Assembly: GCF_016786215.1 (NCBI RefSeq)
Contig: NZ_JADOBG010000023.1
Span: 1-64,000 of the forward strand
DNA from: Legionella bononiensis
GTDB taxonomy: Bacteria > Pseudomonadota > Gammaproteobacteria > Legionellales > Legionellaceae
Length of the DNA stretch: 64,000 nt
Direction: 5' to 3'
Shown here: positions 1 through 9,724 of the stretch, in pieces
Layout: the number at the start of each line of letters is the position of its first letter
How positions within the stretch are numbered: position 1 is the first letter of the stretch
Position numbers and translations under genes: made by a program
The notes under the pieces: generated by a model
The model's input: the letters and a program-made list of their open reading frames with translations, nothing else
The model's database searches: none
What the model was told of the DNA's origin: nothing

Positions 1-37
1 CACTGCACCACATTCAGGAGATCCCTCATTTAATTCG

Positions 38-64
38 GGATGACGTTTCACTGTTTCGTCATCC
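38..64. repeat. Hairpin with short dispersed repeat (TTCGGGATGACGTTT)
   Basis: GGATGACG (38-45) and CGTCATCC (57-64) form a perfect 8-bp stem around an 11-base loop. The left arm lies in TTCGGGATGACGTTT (34-48), which recurs with one change at 45781-45795 and in part, inverted, at 62714-62726. It lies upstream of the first gene and probably belongs to the 3' region of a gene outside the window. No U-tract follows, so it is called a repeat hairpin and not a terminator. Confidence 0.45.
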
Positions 65-268
65 AGAGCGCATTGAGACTAACAAACTTTATTCACAATT
101 ATCTGAATTATATCAATAAACTCATAAATGAACCAATTAAATCTGATGAACATAAAGTGTAAACTAAGGTGTAAAAAGAGAAAATTATGTCTTATTTTAT
201 ATTTTATGATTGTTTTTGTTACTCACTTATAGCAGGATGGAATTTCGACAAAAATTCAGGATGATAAT

Positions 269-1927
269 ATGAAAAAACGGATTGCTTCATTTTTAGTCAT
301 TTCAGCTGTAGCTTCATCAGTTCAAGCTGCTTCACAAAATTTGGTATGGGGGGATGCAAATAAATCGTTGCCTCAATTTGAACAAAAAAATTCCCTTAAA
401 CAGGGCTTAATTAAATCAAGTACAGTCCAGCAAAGTGACTATAAATTGCAATTGCAAAATGAATCAAAAACCAGCTCCAATCATGCTCGTTATCAGTTGA
501 CTTATAAGGGAATTCCCGTCTGGGGCTATCAAGTAATTTTTCATTCAAAAAAAGGCAGCAAGGATACAGTAACCGGAATGAATGTGACCGGAATTGAAAA
601 AGATATCAGCAGTATCAATGGAGTATATTCTGCGGATGAAATCGAACAAAAAATTCTGGGATCAGTGAGTAAACCAGTAAAATTTAAAAATATAAATAAA
701 ATTATCTTTATTGATACGGATAATAAAGCGCATCTTGCCTATCATTTATCGTATTACAGCAACAGTGAAAAAGCACACATCAAAGCACCTAACTACCTGA
801 TCGATGCGAACACTGCCAAGGTACTAAAACAGTGGGATGAAGTTCGTCATGAACGTATTGGTCAAGGTTTAGGCGGAAATGCATTTCCTCTTCCCTATCG
901 TGGCGGTATGTTTCAACATGGAAATGCCTTGCCAGGATTACCTTCTTTAGGAAAGTTTGATGTATCGGTCAAAGACGGTATTTGCAGTGTTGAAAATGAA
1001 ACCTTAAAAGTGATGAATTTGGAAAATCATGATTTGGGATACGATGTATTTCCAATTACAACCTTTGCTGAGTCCATGCTTAATATTCCTGCTTTTTCTT
1101 ATGCCTGTGATGAGAGCAATTTCTATTTAAATTATGCTGATGGAGCAACGGGCCCTGTCAATTACGCCTTTTCACCAGTAAATGACACCATGTACTTTGC
1201 CCAACAGACATTAGACATGTATGAAAAAATCTATGGCGTTAAAAAACCAATCGGTGATGATTTGCCTTTGCGCGCTTACACTCACCTTGGAGATATGGAT
1301 AATGCCTTCGCGATTCCAACAATCAGTATTGATGGATTAATCGTCGCCCATCAACAGATCGTTATTGGTAATGGAGATGAGTATTTAACTGCCCCCGCTC
1401 AATCGGTAATAGGTCACGAATTATCGCATAATTTTACGGCCATAAACTCCGGATTATTATATGAAGGTCAATCGGGGGGGATTAACGAATCCTTTTCAGA
1501 TATGGCTGCTATAGCACTTCAAGACTACCTCCGCCGTGATTATCCATGGTACTGGGATGGAGAAGATTGGACTATTGGTCGTGAGGCGGTAAAAGGCGGA
1601 CAACCATTACGATATATGGATGATCCAACTAAGGACGGTTTGTCTATAGGAAATGCGGCGCATTTCACGGATTCGTTGGATGTCCATATGACCAGCGGAG
1701 TATTTAATAAAGCATTTTATGTTTTGGCACATAAGCCGGGTTGGTCTATTCAAAAAGCTTTTCAGATCATGGTTGATGCGAATATGAATTATTGGTCGCC
1801 AATTGCTTATTATGATTTTGCTGCATGTGGTGTAATTCAGGCTGCTATAGATAGAAAATTCGACAAAACTCCGGTAATTGAGGCATTTGCTGAAGTGGGT
1901 GTAGTTTGCCCAATGCATAAGGCCTAA
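269..1927 (+). CDS. Secreted zinc metalloprotease, M4 (thermolysin/ProA) family
   Basis: A 552-aa preproprotein. An N-terminal signal peptide (about residues 1-20, ending VQA) precedes an FTP/PepSY-type propeptide (about 25-195) and a thermolysin-like catalytic domain. Zinc-site residues are visible: H383-E384-L-S-H387, the third ligand E407 in NESFSD twenty residues on, and the transition-state histidine H473 in DVHMTSG. The family cleaves after secretion; in Legionella the type II secretion substrate ProA/Msp is the well-known member. This protein keeps the catalytic core but has a divergent propeptide and N-terminus, so it may be a paralogue and not the ProA orthologue. A good hairpin follows the stop codon. 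The family assignment is secure; the orthology is not. Confidence 0.9.
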   Translation: MKKRIASFLVISAVASSVQAASQNLVWGDANKSLPQFEQKNSLKQGLIKSSTVQQSDYKLQLQNESKTSSNHARYQLTYKGIPVWGYQVIFHSKKGSKDTVTGMNVTGIEKDISSINGVYSADEIEQKILGSVSKPVKFKNINKIIFIDTDNKAHLAYHLSYYSNSEKAHIKAPNYLIDANTAKVLKQWDEVRHERIGQGLGGNAFPLPYRGGMFQHGNALPGLPSLGKFDVSVKDGICSVENETLKVMNLENHDLGYDVFPITTFAESMLNIPAFSYACDESNFYLNYADGATGPVNYAFSPVNDTMYFAQQTLDMYEKIYGVKKPIGDDLPLRAYTHLGDMDNAFAIPTISIDGLIVAHQQIVIGNGDEYLTAPAQSVIGHELSHNFTAINSGLLYEGQSGGINESFSDMAAIALQDYLRRDYPWYWDGEDWTIGREAVKGGQPLRYMDDPTKDGLSIGNAAHFTDSLDVHMTSGVFNKAFYVLAHKPGWSIQKAFQIMVDANMNYWSPIAYYDFAACGVIQAAIDRKFDKTPVIEAFAEVGVVCPMHKA

Positions 1928-1938
1928 ATAAAGAATAA

Positions 1939-1962
1939 CCCTGAATCTCACTCGATTCAGGG
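1939..1962 (+). terminator. Hairpin terminator after the M4 protease
   Basis: CCCTGAATC (1939-1947) pairs perfectly with GATTCAGGG (1954-1962) around a six-base loop, and AT-rich sequence (ATATTATT) follows. It starts 11 bases after the stop codon of the metalloprotease gene. Confidence 0.65.
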
Positions 1963-2134
1963 ATATTATTGAATTAAATAACGAAAAACAGTTACTCCTC
2001 CCATATCTTCCATCGATCGAACCAATTAAATTGGTAAAAAAACAGTAATAATCGATATATTTAAAAAAAAAGGCACTATTATGGCGTAAAATTGGTTATA
2101 ATATTCACAATTTGTAGTATTGAGAGTATTGATC

Positions 2135-4321
2135 ATGGTTTATTCGGTTCAAGGAAATGCACGACAGATCTTTAAGGCATTTGATCAGGAATGGGTGCTT
2201 AACACACGAGTTGAATCCATTGCGCCTGAAACCAAATTTCTTGGTACTGAACAACAAGCCAGTGACTTTATAAACAAGTGGCAATCCTTGGGGCAAATGC
2301 CTGGCGCGCCGGGAACGATTACTGCTGCGAATTTATTCCTCTTGTTGGGTGCTCCATATCGGCCATTTATATTAGATGGTGAAAGTCTTGCTAAATATGG
2401 AGAGCAATGTGTACGTCAAGATTTTGCTTTTCTCAATGATCGCCAAGAACCCTGTGGGTTGATGTTAATTTACAGGAAAGACAATCCATCCCAATGGTTG
2501 TTAGGATTTATGAACAATACTCACCTGGTTCCTGAGGAGAGAGCAGTTACTCTGTTATCTGGTGTCGATTTAAAACCCTACATAAAGTCAGAAGAATCAG
2601 ATATTAGAGTGTCTCAAGTAGACATTGAAGAAAATCCACTATTTGAACAAGTTAAATATCCCTTTATTCAACATCAATTAAAAAATGTAATTAAGCCCGA
2701 TACGGGAGAAATTGATATCACTTTTCCTGGAATCGATGCCTTGTCCTGTTTCATAAAAATTGATAAACCTAAAGGAACTCATCTTAGACCCAATGGTGTT
2801 CGTGAACTGATCCTGAAATATAATTTACTTATATCACCTGAGATGTTAGGCGATCTATTGGATAAAAATGACGGTTTACGAATGGAGCTTGAAACAGCGA
2901 CGCTGGATGGAGATGACCGGTTCAATAAAAATTTATTACAGATGATTGTGGTGTTTTACGAAGAAAACATACTGAACGAGAACAGGAAGTTGCTTCGTGA
3001 TCATGAATTTATAAAAAAGATGGGCGCTTTGATGTGGGATCCACTGCAAATCAAATTATTGCCTGTATTGCGAACGAAAAAATATGACCTGGAGTTAATG
3101 CAGTTGATTTTATCAGAAGAAGCCTATTATCGCTCTTTTGATTTATTGGAACAGTTAGGTATCGCTCAAGATGTTCCCGAGTTATTTAATATACCGGAAA
3201 AGTTAGTTCAATTAGACTATATAAATAGTTTGGCAGATGGAAATTGCAGAAAATTATGTTTGATTTTCTGGGCAAAAGGAAATTTATCTCTTCCACAGCT
3301 TGAAGAGATAGTTCAGGCAACGAAGCAATATCCTATGCTGGCTACAACTTTGGTTGCACTGGATCAATCAAAAAGTATCATCAGTATTAAAGATTTAAGA
3401 AAACATGCGCTCAAACCATTAATCCATATGCAAAAATCCATCTTGCATCATTTTACACATGAGTTTGAACAATACGGTCTTACAAAATCCGTACTAACGA
3501 AAATGAGTTTTGAAGAACTGAAGGAATTAAGCCGTTCTTTTAGTATGTTAAAGCAAACTGGAATTACTACAGCCGATGAATACAGTTGGGTATTAAAGAA
3601 GAATAATCAAGGACAAATTCTTCGTATGTTTTTGCCGGAATTGTCTCAAATTGAAGATATTGAACAAAGGAAAACGCTTATAAAATTATTGTACACTGGC
3701 GTACGCACAGGTGTTGTGAGCCAAGGCAAAGCACTGCTTGAAATAACTGATAAGAACTTATTTTCTGTTGCGCTGCAATTGCATAAACGGTTTATTTGCG
3801 TTAAACAAATGCAGGATCTTCGATTTACTGATGAAGTGATTGCTTTGGCTGGTGAACAAGGTACTTTGAATGGTACTCGGTTTCGGCATGTTATTTTTAA
3901 AGTTGAAGAGCAATGTAAAGGAGTCAATGAGCGACTGAGAAAATCGTCCACAGAACCAGATAAAGGAAGTAAGTGGGATCGCGCTGAAGAGGAATACAGA
4001 AGAACTTTATACAGTATTGCCTATGAAGGCATCACCCAGCCAGGCATTGATATCGCATCAAAAATAAAACAGGCAGAAGCGAAAGTTCTCGAAATAGTCG
4101 ATCCAGAAATGAAGTCCTGGTTACAGAAAATTCTGGTCGTTATCGCCAATATTGTGATCACTACGCTTACTTTAGGTGTGGCTAATGATTTTAAAGAACG
4201 AGAAACGGGCAATTTCTGGTTTTTTAATCAAACTACATCAGGCGAAAAACTTCGAGCACTTGATAAGGAAGTAAAATCACTTATTGAGTGCCCTGATTCT
4301 GAAGTTCCTCAATTAAAATAA
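2135..4321 (+). CDS. Large helical protein, candidate Dot/Icm effector
   Basis: 729 aa from the ATG at 2135, which has GAGAG about eight bases upstream; an in-frame TTG at 2120 would add five residues. I recognise no catalytic domain. The N-terminal 230 residues are mixed in character, and the rest is strongly alpha-helical and repeat-like. Near the C-terminus there is a hydrophobic stretch (LVVIANIVITTLTLGV, about residues 670-690), then an aromatic-rich GNFWFFNQTTSGEKL segment and a polar, acidic tail. No signal peptide is visible. A large helical protein with a charged C-terminal tail, lying among other Legionella accessory genes, suggests a type IV secretion effector; this is inference only. 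Confidence 0.6.
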   Translation: MVYSVQGNARQIFKAFDQEWVLNTRVESIAPETKFLGTEQQASDFINKWQSLGQMPGAPGTITAANLFLLLGAPYRPFILDGESLAKYGEQCVRQDFAFLNDRQEPCGLMLIYRKDNPSQWLLGFMNNTHLVPEERAVTLLSGVDLKPYIKSEESDIRVSQVDIEENPLFEQVKYPFIQHQLKNVIKPDTGEIDITFPGIDALSCFIKIDKPKGTHLRPNGVRELILKYNLLISPEMLGDLLDKNDGLRMELETATLDGDDRFNKNLLQMIVVFYEENILNENRKLLRDHEFIKKMGALMWDPLQIKLLPVLRTKKYDLELMQLILSEEAYYRSFDLLEQLGIAQDVPELFNIPEKLVQLDYINSLADGNCRKLCLIFWAKGNLSLPQLEEIVQATKQYPMLATTLVALDQSKSIISIKDLRKHALKPLIHMQKSILHHFTHEFEQYGLTKSVLTKMSFEELKELSRSFSMLKQTGITTADEYSWVLKKNNQGQILRMFLPELSQIEDIEQRKTLIKLLYTGVRTGVVSQGKALLEITDKNLFSVALQLHKRFICVKQMQDLRFTDEVIALAGEQGTLNGTRFRHVIFKVEEQCKGVNERLRKSSTEPDKGSKWDRAEEEYRRTLYSIAYEGITQPGIDIASKIKQAEAKVLEIVDPEMKSWLQKILVVIANIVITTLTLGVANDFKERETGNFWFFNQTTSGEKLRALDKEVKSLIECPDSEVPQLK

Positions 4322-4638
4322 GTCATTATTAATGAATACCGCGCAAAAAACGCGGTGTGTAGGAATAATAGACAAAATAATTCATATCTACTTGGTTCTT
4401 CACAAAAATCTGTGGGATATATCCATTTTGGATGACTTCATTCCCGGGTTTGGTGAGACATTACAATTTGTATCCTTAATTCATAGTTTTTTTTTATATA
4501 AAATGAACAACTTACCTTAAATCTGACTCTTAAAAACCTTAAATTAATATTTTGTATTAAAAATACTCTTGAACTTATTGATTAATTCTGCTTAATATGA
4601 TGCATAGGATGATGGACTTGCATTAAAGGATTTGATAT
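4322..4638. other. Intergenic region with small hairpin
   Basis: A 317-bp AT-rich gap. ACCGCG (4338-4343) and CGCGGT (4351-4356) form a six-base stem with a CAAAAAA loop just after the upstream stop, a possible weak terminator with no U-tract. A 62-codon ORF (4332-4520) runs through this hairpin and lacks a ribosome binding site, so it is not called. AAAGGA at 4626-4631 is the ribosome binding site of the next gene. Confidence 0.5.
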
Positions 4639-7278
4639 ATGGGGTTACCTAAGAAAGCGCTTAGGGAGAGCAACTTAAAAGAATTAACAGCTGGATCAGC
4701 TGTTAAAGACGGCTCACATATAATTACTCGTGTTACCTTCATTGAAGACGGTATAGAAAAGCTTGCTTATTTTAAAAGATTGGAGCCAAAAAATCATTAT
4801 CCCGAATTCTTAGCTAAAATCAGTACCGCCGCCTCATTTTTTAAACGATTATTTCAAGGAAAAAATTCAGCTGAAGAACGTTTGGTTTTTGATGAAAACG
4901 ATAAACTGGTTGGCACGTTATCAATAGGCATCAAAGGATTTAAAAGTTTTAATTTTGCTGAAGATCCAGTTCCTGTAGATCCCATTTTAAAAGAAAAAGT
5001 TATTCCCAGCACGAAAACATTGCTTGATAAGAATATCATGTCGGTTCTTTTTGGTCGATGGTACCTTGATGATGACGATGGTCACGGGCATCAAATGGGT
5101 ATCCTAGATGATGAAGAGGAATCAGCAGATCTTGATTTTGACATGTTTTTTTACTGGTTCACTGTTTATATGAAAGAACCCCGGCCAATAATTGGTGTCC
5201 CTAAAAAGAGAATAGATCTGTCTGTTCGGGATTGGGAAACGTTCCCGAAAGTAAAGGACTCTAAACCCTATCATTGGCCAACATTTAAGCATCCAGGTCA
5301 GGAAACCCTACCCAGCGCAGTTCCTTCACAAATTCTTCAAAGTGTTCTCCCTAAAAAAATTGCGGATCATACTCAATTTGAACAATTGGCTCATGAACCG
5401 CGGGCTCATGAACAAAAATTTGTCGCGGCAATGAAAGCTTTGATGACCTATCAACCTGAAATGGTGCGTAAACGGTTATTGGATCTATTTGGTGATATGA
5501 CGGTTAATTATACTTCTTTAGATGCGACCGACGTGAATCTTCGTATTCTCTATGAAACTGAGTTTCCTGAGTTATGTAACAATCAAACGAACGTCATGTC
5601 TTTTGTTGATTTCATGATGAACATCTATCAAAAGCATTATGATAATTTATATCGAGTTGTTGTCTTCTATATGGGGTGTGAAAATAACGGGAATGGCGTT
5701 GCCCTCGATTCAACTTATTTAACTTTATATACTAAACCATCTATTTATAAAGGTATTGCAGAATGGATGAAAACTCAAAATGATACCTTGTATAAAAAAG
5801 ATGATGCAAGTCTTAAGTACGATTTAGATGAGTTGCAACATCGTTATCATCAGATATGGCGCGATACATATGCCCTTACCGTAAAAGATTTATTGCATAA
5901 TACCTTTAATTTGACCAAGAGACTTCTTGATAAAGTATGCGTTGATCAGCCTGATTTAGTTGTTATCGAAGGTAAAACGATTACTGATGCCAGTTTGACT
6001 AATGCATGGGAGTTGTTTGGAGCCATGCCAGAGTTATCCATTGAACAAATTGAACCTTTGATTCGTGTCGATAAAGAAAGTAATTTTCGTGATGGCATAT
6101 TGATGTTGGTTAATTTTTACCAAAGTTTACATAATATAGTCAAAACGTATTATTGTAAGGAACGACGCGATCTGACAGAGGAAGACAATCTTGCTTTTTG
6201 TAATAGTCTAAATGATTTGCATAAGCAATATAACCTTGCTTTAAGACAAAAACTGTTCCACACCAGCTCATATGCGGCAGAATTTAATCCTATAGCGATT
6301 CAATTAAAGCAATTAACGGAACATGCGAATTTCCAACTTCATTTAATAACTACTGATGAAATGATGAAAGATGCTATTAGAACAACAGTTGAGAAGGATC
6401 TGTTACCTCATACTCATGAGGAAGTGATTAAAAAATACAACAAGGCCTTGTTTGAATGGGCCAATAGTATCAAACCCGAAGAACTTACTTTGTACATCAC
6501 AGAAATTATTGATAAATATTATACTCCGACTTTAGAAAGCTTATCCTATCGTCATAGATCACAGCCTGTTAAAGATTTTTTAGCAGCAAGTATGAATCAA
6601 AGCGGAAATAATCGGCTGGCTTATATCTTAAGCTCTGGTAAAGAAGAAACCGGAGCGTTAAATAAATTTCTTATCCAATATCTTACACCAATCATGCTAC
6701 AGACTCAGCTATTGCCTAGTATCAGCAATGCAGTTAGAAAAGGCACTTTTGACAATGACATTGCTCTATTTACTAAATCTGCGGTTAATTATGCTAAATT
6801 TGATAATCAATTTACCCATCTATATCATCCTGAGGGAATTCGTTTATTTTATAGTACAATTTTTGATTGGGTAGATAAATTACCCGATGATCGGTTCAAT
6901 GAGATAAAAGAAGAAGCCATAAAAGAATATGAGGCAGGATTAAGTAAAGTAAAATTTTGGGGTCCAGAATCCAGAAGAAAAGAAGTTGAAGGATATTGCA
7001 AATCCTTTGGACATGCAAAGGCAGTTGCTTTGACTTTTATTAATGGTTCAGATAGTTCAACAATGAAAACCTGTTTATTTGATCGATTAATTGCTGAAAT
7101 GAAGAGTGATATCAGTAAAAGCGCTGACATGCGGAATTCGCCTGGATGTAAGTTAATCGCTCAGTATGATCCAGCAGAACATAAGACTCATATTTTTGCT
7201 TGTGTAAAAGAACATTCAGTCCCGCCTTCTCATAAACAGGATATAAAAGAGAGTTCCTCCAGTGCATTAACAATATGA
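4639..7278 (+). CDS. 879-aa protein with kinase-like N-terminal domain, candidate effector
   Basis: 879 aa, ATG with AAAGGA eight bases upstream. The first 200 residues show the layout of an atypical kinase fold: AYFKRL (K46) resembles the ATP-lysine strand, GTLSIGIKGF (about 92-101) an N-lobe strand, FGRWYLDDDDGHGHQMG (138-154) a catalytic loop of the D-x-H-x-x-x-G kind, and DLDFDM (D166, D168) a metal-binding DFD-type segment. The canonical catalytic-loop Asn is replaced by Met153, so activity is uncertain. Residues 230-850 are helical with no domain I recognise. The C-terminal tail is Ser/Glu rich (KESSSSALTI), as in many Dot/Icm substrates. No signal peptide. The kinase reading comes from motif spacing only. 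Confidence 0.6.
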   Translation: MGLPKKALRESNLKELTAGSAVKDGSHIITRVTFIEDGIEKLAYFKRLEPKNHYPEFLAKISTAASFFKRLFQGKNSAEERLVFDENDKLVGTLSIGIKGFKSFNFAEDPVPVDPILKEKVIPSTKTLLDKNIMSVLFGRWYLDDDDGHGHQMGILDDEEESADLDFDMFFYWFTVYMKEPRPIIGVPKKRIDLSVRDWETFPKVKDSKPYHWPTFKHPGQETLPSAVPSQILQSVLPKKIADHTQFEQLAHEPRAHEQKFVAAMKALMTYQPEMVRKRLLDLFGDMTVNYTSLDATDVNLRILYETEFPELCNNQTNVMSFVDFMMNIYQKHYDNLYRVVVFYMGCENNGNGVALDSTYLTLYTKPSIYKGIAEWMKTQNDTLYKKDDASLKYDLDELQHRYHQIWRDTYALTVKDLLHNTFNLTKRLLDKVCVDQPDLVVIEGKTITDASLTNAWELFGAMPELSIEQIEPLIRVDKESNFRDGILMLVNFYQSLHNIVKTYYCKERRDLTEEDNLAFCNSLNDLHKQYNLALRQKLFHTSSYAAEFNPIAIQLKQLTEHANFQLHLITTDEMMKDAIRTTVEKDLLPHTHEEVIKKYNKALFEWANSIKPEELTLYITEIIDKYYTPTLESLSYRHRSQPVKDFLAASMNQSGNNRLAYILSSGKEETGALNKFLIQYLTPIMLQTQLLPSISNAVRKGTFDNDIALFTKSAVNYAKFDNQFTHLYHPEGIRLFYSTIFDWVDKLPDDRFNEIKEEAIKEYEAGLSKVKFWGPESRRKEVEGYCKSFGHAKAVALTFINGSDSSTMKTCLFDRLIAEMKSDISKSADMRNSPGCKLIAQYDPAEHKTHIFACVKEHSVPPSHKQDIKESSSSALTI

Positions 7279-7400
7279 ATTCCATAGCTTGGACGTTAAT
7301 AAATTGCAAAGGTTCTTAAGGGGGGAGTTGGGTTCTTTTTGTGACAACCGGCTCTTCTTTAGGTTATGATTCAATCCTTTAAGATCTGTGGGTAAGGTGT

Positions 7401-8252
7401 ATGTCTTTCGATTTATTAAAAACGGCTCCTCAATATATTATTCCTAAACAGGGACTTACGTGCTTTGCTGGTTTTGTGGCGAATATACGAAATATCACAA
7501 TAAAAAATTATATAATTCAACGTTTTATAAATAAATATCAAGTCAATATGAGCGAAGCTCTAATTGAGGATCCGACCGCATATTCCTGTTTCAATGAATT
7601 TTTTATCCGTCATTTAAAGCCAGAATGCCGGCCTTTAGCTGCGGCAGATATAGTCTCACCTGTTGATGGTTGTGTCAGTGAAATTGGTGCAATTAATCAG
7701 GGAACATTAATTCAGGCCAAAGGACGCGATTATTCGGTTCAGGAACTCTTGGCGTGCAGTAGCGATAAAGCCAATGAATTTGCTCAGGGACGATTCGCAA
7801 CACTCTATTTATCACCTAAAGATTATCATCGGGTTCATATGCCGATAGATGCTGAACTCACTTCTATGACCTATATACCTGGTGCATTATTTTCAGTTCA
7901 ACCAACAACGGCCAGAGTGGTCCCCAAATTATTTGCCAGAAACGAAAGACTGGCCATTTTTTTTAATACCAAGGCAGGGCCTATGGCTATGGTGATGGTG
8001 GGCGCCACTATTGTGGGCGCTATTGGAACCACATGGCATGGGGAAGTTCAGCGCGGCAAGAAAACAATACATTTTGACTACTCCCAAACTGATTTGAAAA
8101 AATCTTACTCACAAGGTGAGGAAATGGGTTATTTTAAATTAGGCTCAACAGTCGTACTGTTATTCGCCAATGGCGAACAGGTCACATGGGATAAATCATT
8201 AAAGGCTGAGAGCGTCATTCGTTTTGGCGAGTCTATGGCAGATGTTCAATAA
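7401..8252 (+). CDS. psd: Phosphatidylserine decarboxylase proenzyme
   Basis: 283 aa, close to the usual bacterial length. It converts phosphatidylserine to phosphatidylethanolamine at the inner membrane. The self-cleavage motif LGST is present at about residues 247-250 ([10 protein letters not shown]); cleavage before the serine (about S249) creates the pyruvoyl group. The conserved SPVDG (about 92-96) and DYHRVHMP (about 141-148) segments are also clear. The ATG at 7401 follows AAGGTG. It lies alone between two accessory genes, so it is probably an old core gene around which accessory DNA has collected. Function secure. Confidence 0.97.
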   Translation: MSFDLLKTAPQYIIPKQGLTCFAGFVANIRNITIKNYIIQRFINKYQVNMSEALIEDPTAYSCFNEFFIRHLKPECRPLAAADIVSPVDGCVSEIGAINQGTLIQAKGRDYSVQELLACSSDKANEFAQGRFATLYLSPKDYHRVHMPIDAELTSMTYIPGALFSVQPTTARVVPKLFARNERLAIFFNTKAGPMAMVMVGATIVGAIGTTWHGEVQRGKKTIHFDYSQTDLKKSYSQGEEMGYFKLGSTVVLLFANGEQVTWDKSLKAESVIRFGESMADVQ

Positions 8253-8415
8253 GTATGGTTTTCTAGCGCAAAAAAGGTTTTATATGTGTGGTTTGATTCG
8301 CTATGTTATCAATCTGTTTCTATGCTGATGCTCATGCTGTGATCTAACAGCTATTTTATAATTTGTTTAAACCGGTTTGTTTTAGATAGATGGCTCCAGT
8401 TTAAAGGATTGAAAT

Positions 8416-9471
8416 TCACATAATCACACAATTATTCTCAATGTCCTCTTCAGACTTGTCCTCATGAGTATAGTGTGCTGCTGTAAATACAATTGTTCCC
8501 GATCGCGCCAACGTCACTAATGCAGTTATTGACTGTCTCAGTGCCAGTTGATTGCCGACTTTCGATTTTCTTGAAGAAACAGGCATTATTGCTAATGATT
8601 GTTCTTCTTCGGGCACATCTTCCAAAAATTGAGAGATCTTGAAAAAATGTGGTCTGAATTTCCTGTATTTTATATTGGGTTCATCTGAAGGATAAAGATC
8701 TTCACAAGAATCATTGAAGAATTCTGCAGATAAATGGCCATCATCAAGCAATTTTTGTCCTGTCTCTAAATCTGAAAGTACAAAACTAAAACAATTTACT
8801 CCATCTTTTTGTCTGGGGTAAGGATAACCTGTCATCGTGTATAGTTTTTGATCGAAATGAAGGAGTATAAATTTTATAAAAGTTAATAAATTAGAGTGCA
8901 AGGATCCGCTTCCTGCAGATTTACTTGGAATTATACCTAAGGAGTCAAGGATTTTTACTTCCAGTATACCCGTTTCAGAGAATTCCAGTCGCAGCAGGGT
9001 TAAGTGTAGACTGGTATCATATCCAAGCACAAACCAAATACCTTTGTTTGTCTTGAGTGCATTGATAATAGCGTCAAAAACTACATTGTCCATTCCTTTA
9101 TGCGTATAGGTAGCATAGTGTACTGGAATATCTGGATGACGGGTTGATATAACCATTTCTGCACCCTGTAGAGTCCAGCTGTGATTATTGTTGCCTTTAA
9201 CTCGTTGCGTAAGACAGTAGGTTTCTCTAAAATCAGAAATACGTTTGGAGAGCAGTATGACTTCCAATGTAGCCAATATCACTTTTTTCTTTTCTATTGC
9301 TATGTCTCTTCTGCTTTCTATTTCTTCAAGAGATGAAATTATATGTTCTCTTTTTTGATCTTCAGTTTGAGGTATTTCTTGTTGAATCAACACGCTTGCA
9401 ATTTCTCTGATTCTTTTAAATGAATCGCGTTCACTAAGATGCTCAATTAAAAAAGTTAATAGTTCATTCAT
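8416..9471 (-). CDS. CE-clan (Ulp1-like) cysteine protease with C-terminal CaaX box CVIM
   Basis: 351 aa. The core matches the CE-clan order His, Asp, Gln, Cys: LHLTLLRLEF (H156), ILDSLG (D176) and RQKDGVNCFSF (Q221, C227). The D-S-L-G after the second strand and Q-x-D-x-x-x-C are the usual marks of Ulp1/SENP, YopJ-like and bacterial deubiquitinase folds. The protein ends exactly in CVIM (348-351) after a polar acidic linker (EEDIENN). This is a eukaryotic CaaX prenylation box, identical to that of human K-Ras4B. The reverse-strand codons TGT GTG ATT ATG TGA confirm it. It has no signal peptide. Legionella is known to inject effectors that host enzymes prenylate, so this looks like a membrane-targeted ubiquitin or ubiquitin-like protease. 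An acetyltransferase of YopJ type is the alternative. Confidence 0.75.
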   Translation of the reverse strand: MNELLTFLIEHLSERDSFKRIREIASVLIQQEIPQTEDQKREHIISSLEEIESRRDIAIEKKKVILATLEVILLSKRISDFRETYCLTQRVKGNNNHSWTLQGAEMVISTRHPDIPVHYATYTHKGMDNVVFDAIINALKTNKGIWFVLGYDTSLHLTLLRLEFSETGILEVKILDSLGIIPSKSAGSGSLHSNLLTFIKFILLHFDQKLYTMTGYPYPRQKDGVNCFSFVLSDLETGQKLLDDGHLSAEFFNDSCEDLYPSDEPNIKYRKFRPHFFKISQFLEDVPEEEQSLAIMPVSSRKSKVGNQLALRQSITALVTLARSGTIVFTAAHYTHEDKSEEDIENNCVIM

Positions 9472-9724
9472 GGTTTTTGTTAATCCTAACCCTACGATTT
9501 ACAGCATAAATGAACTAATTTTGAAATGATGAACTAGCATTTATGGCGCTTATAACTTAAATAAAAGGACTAATATTTTTAGTCGGGATACTTTTATTTG
9601 GATTTAATTTTATCACATTGTGTTTTTTTTACAAATCACCCTATTAAGTCTGCATAAAATTACAAAAAAGGAGGAGCAGCCACCTTGACTGAAAGAGGAA
9701 GTGCACCAAGAAAACGTCTTTAAA

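Noticed and set aside
4332..4520. 62-codon plus-strand ORF between the two large effector-like genes
   Set aside because: No ribosome binding site, begins 10 bases after the previous stop and runs through a small hairpin; composition is like intergenic DNA.
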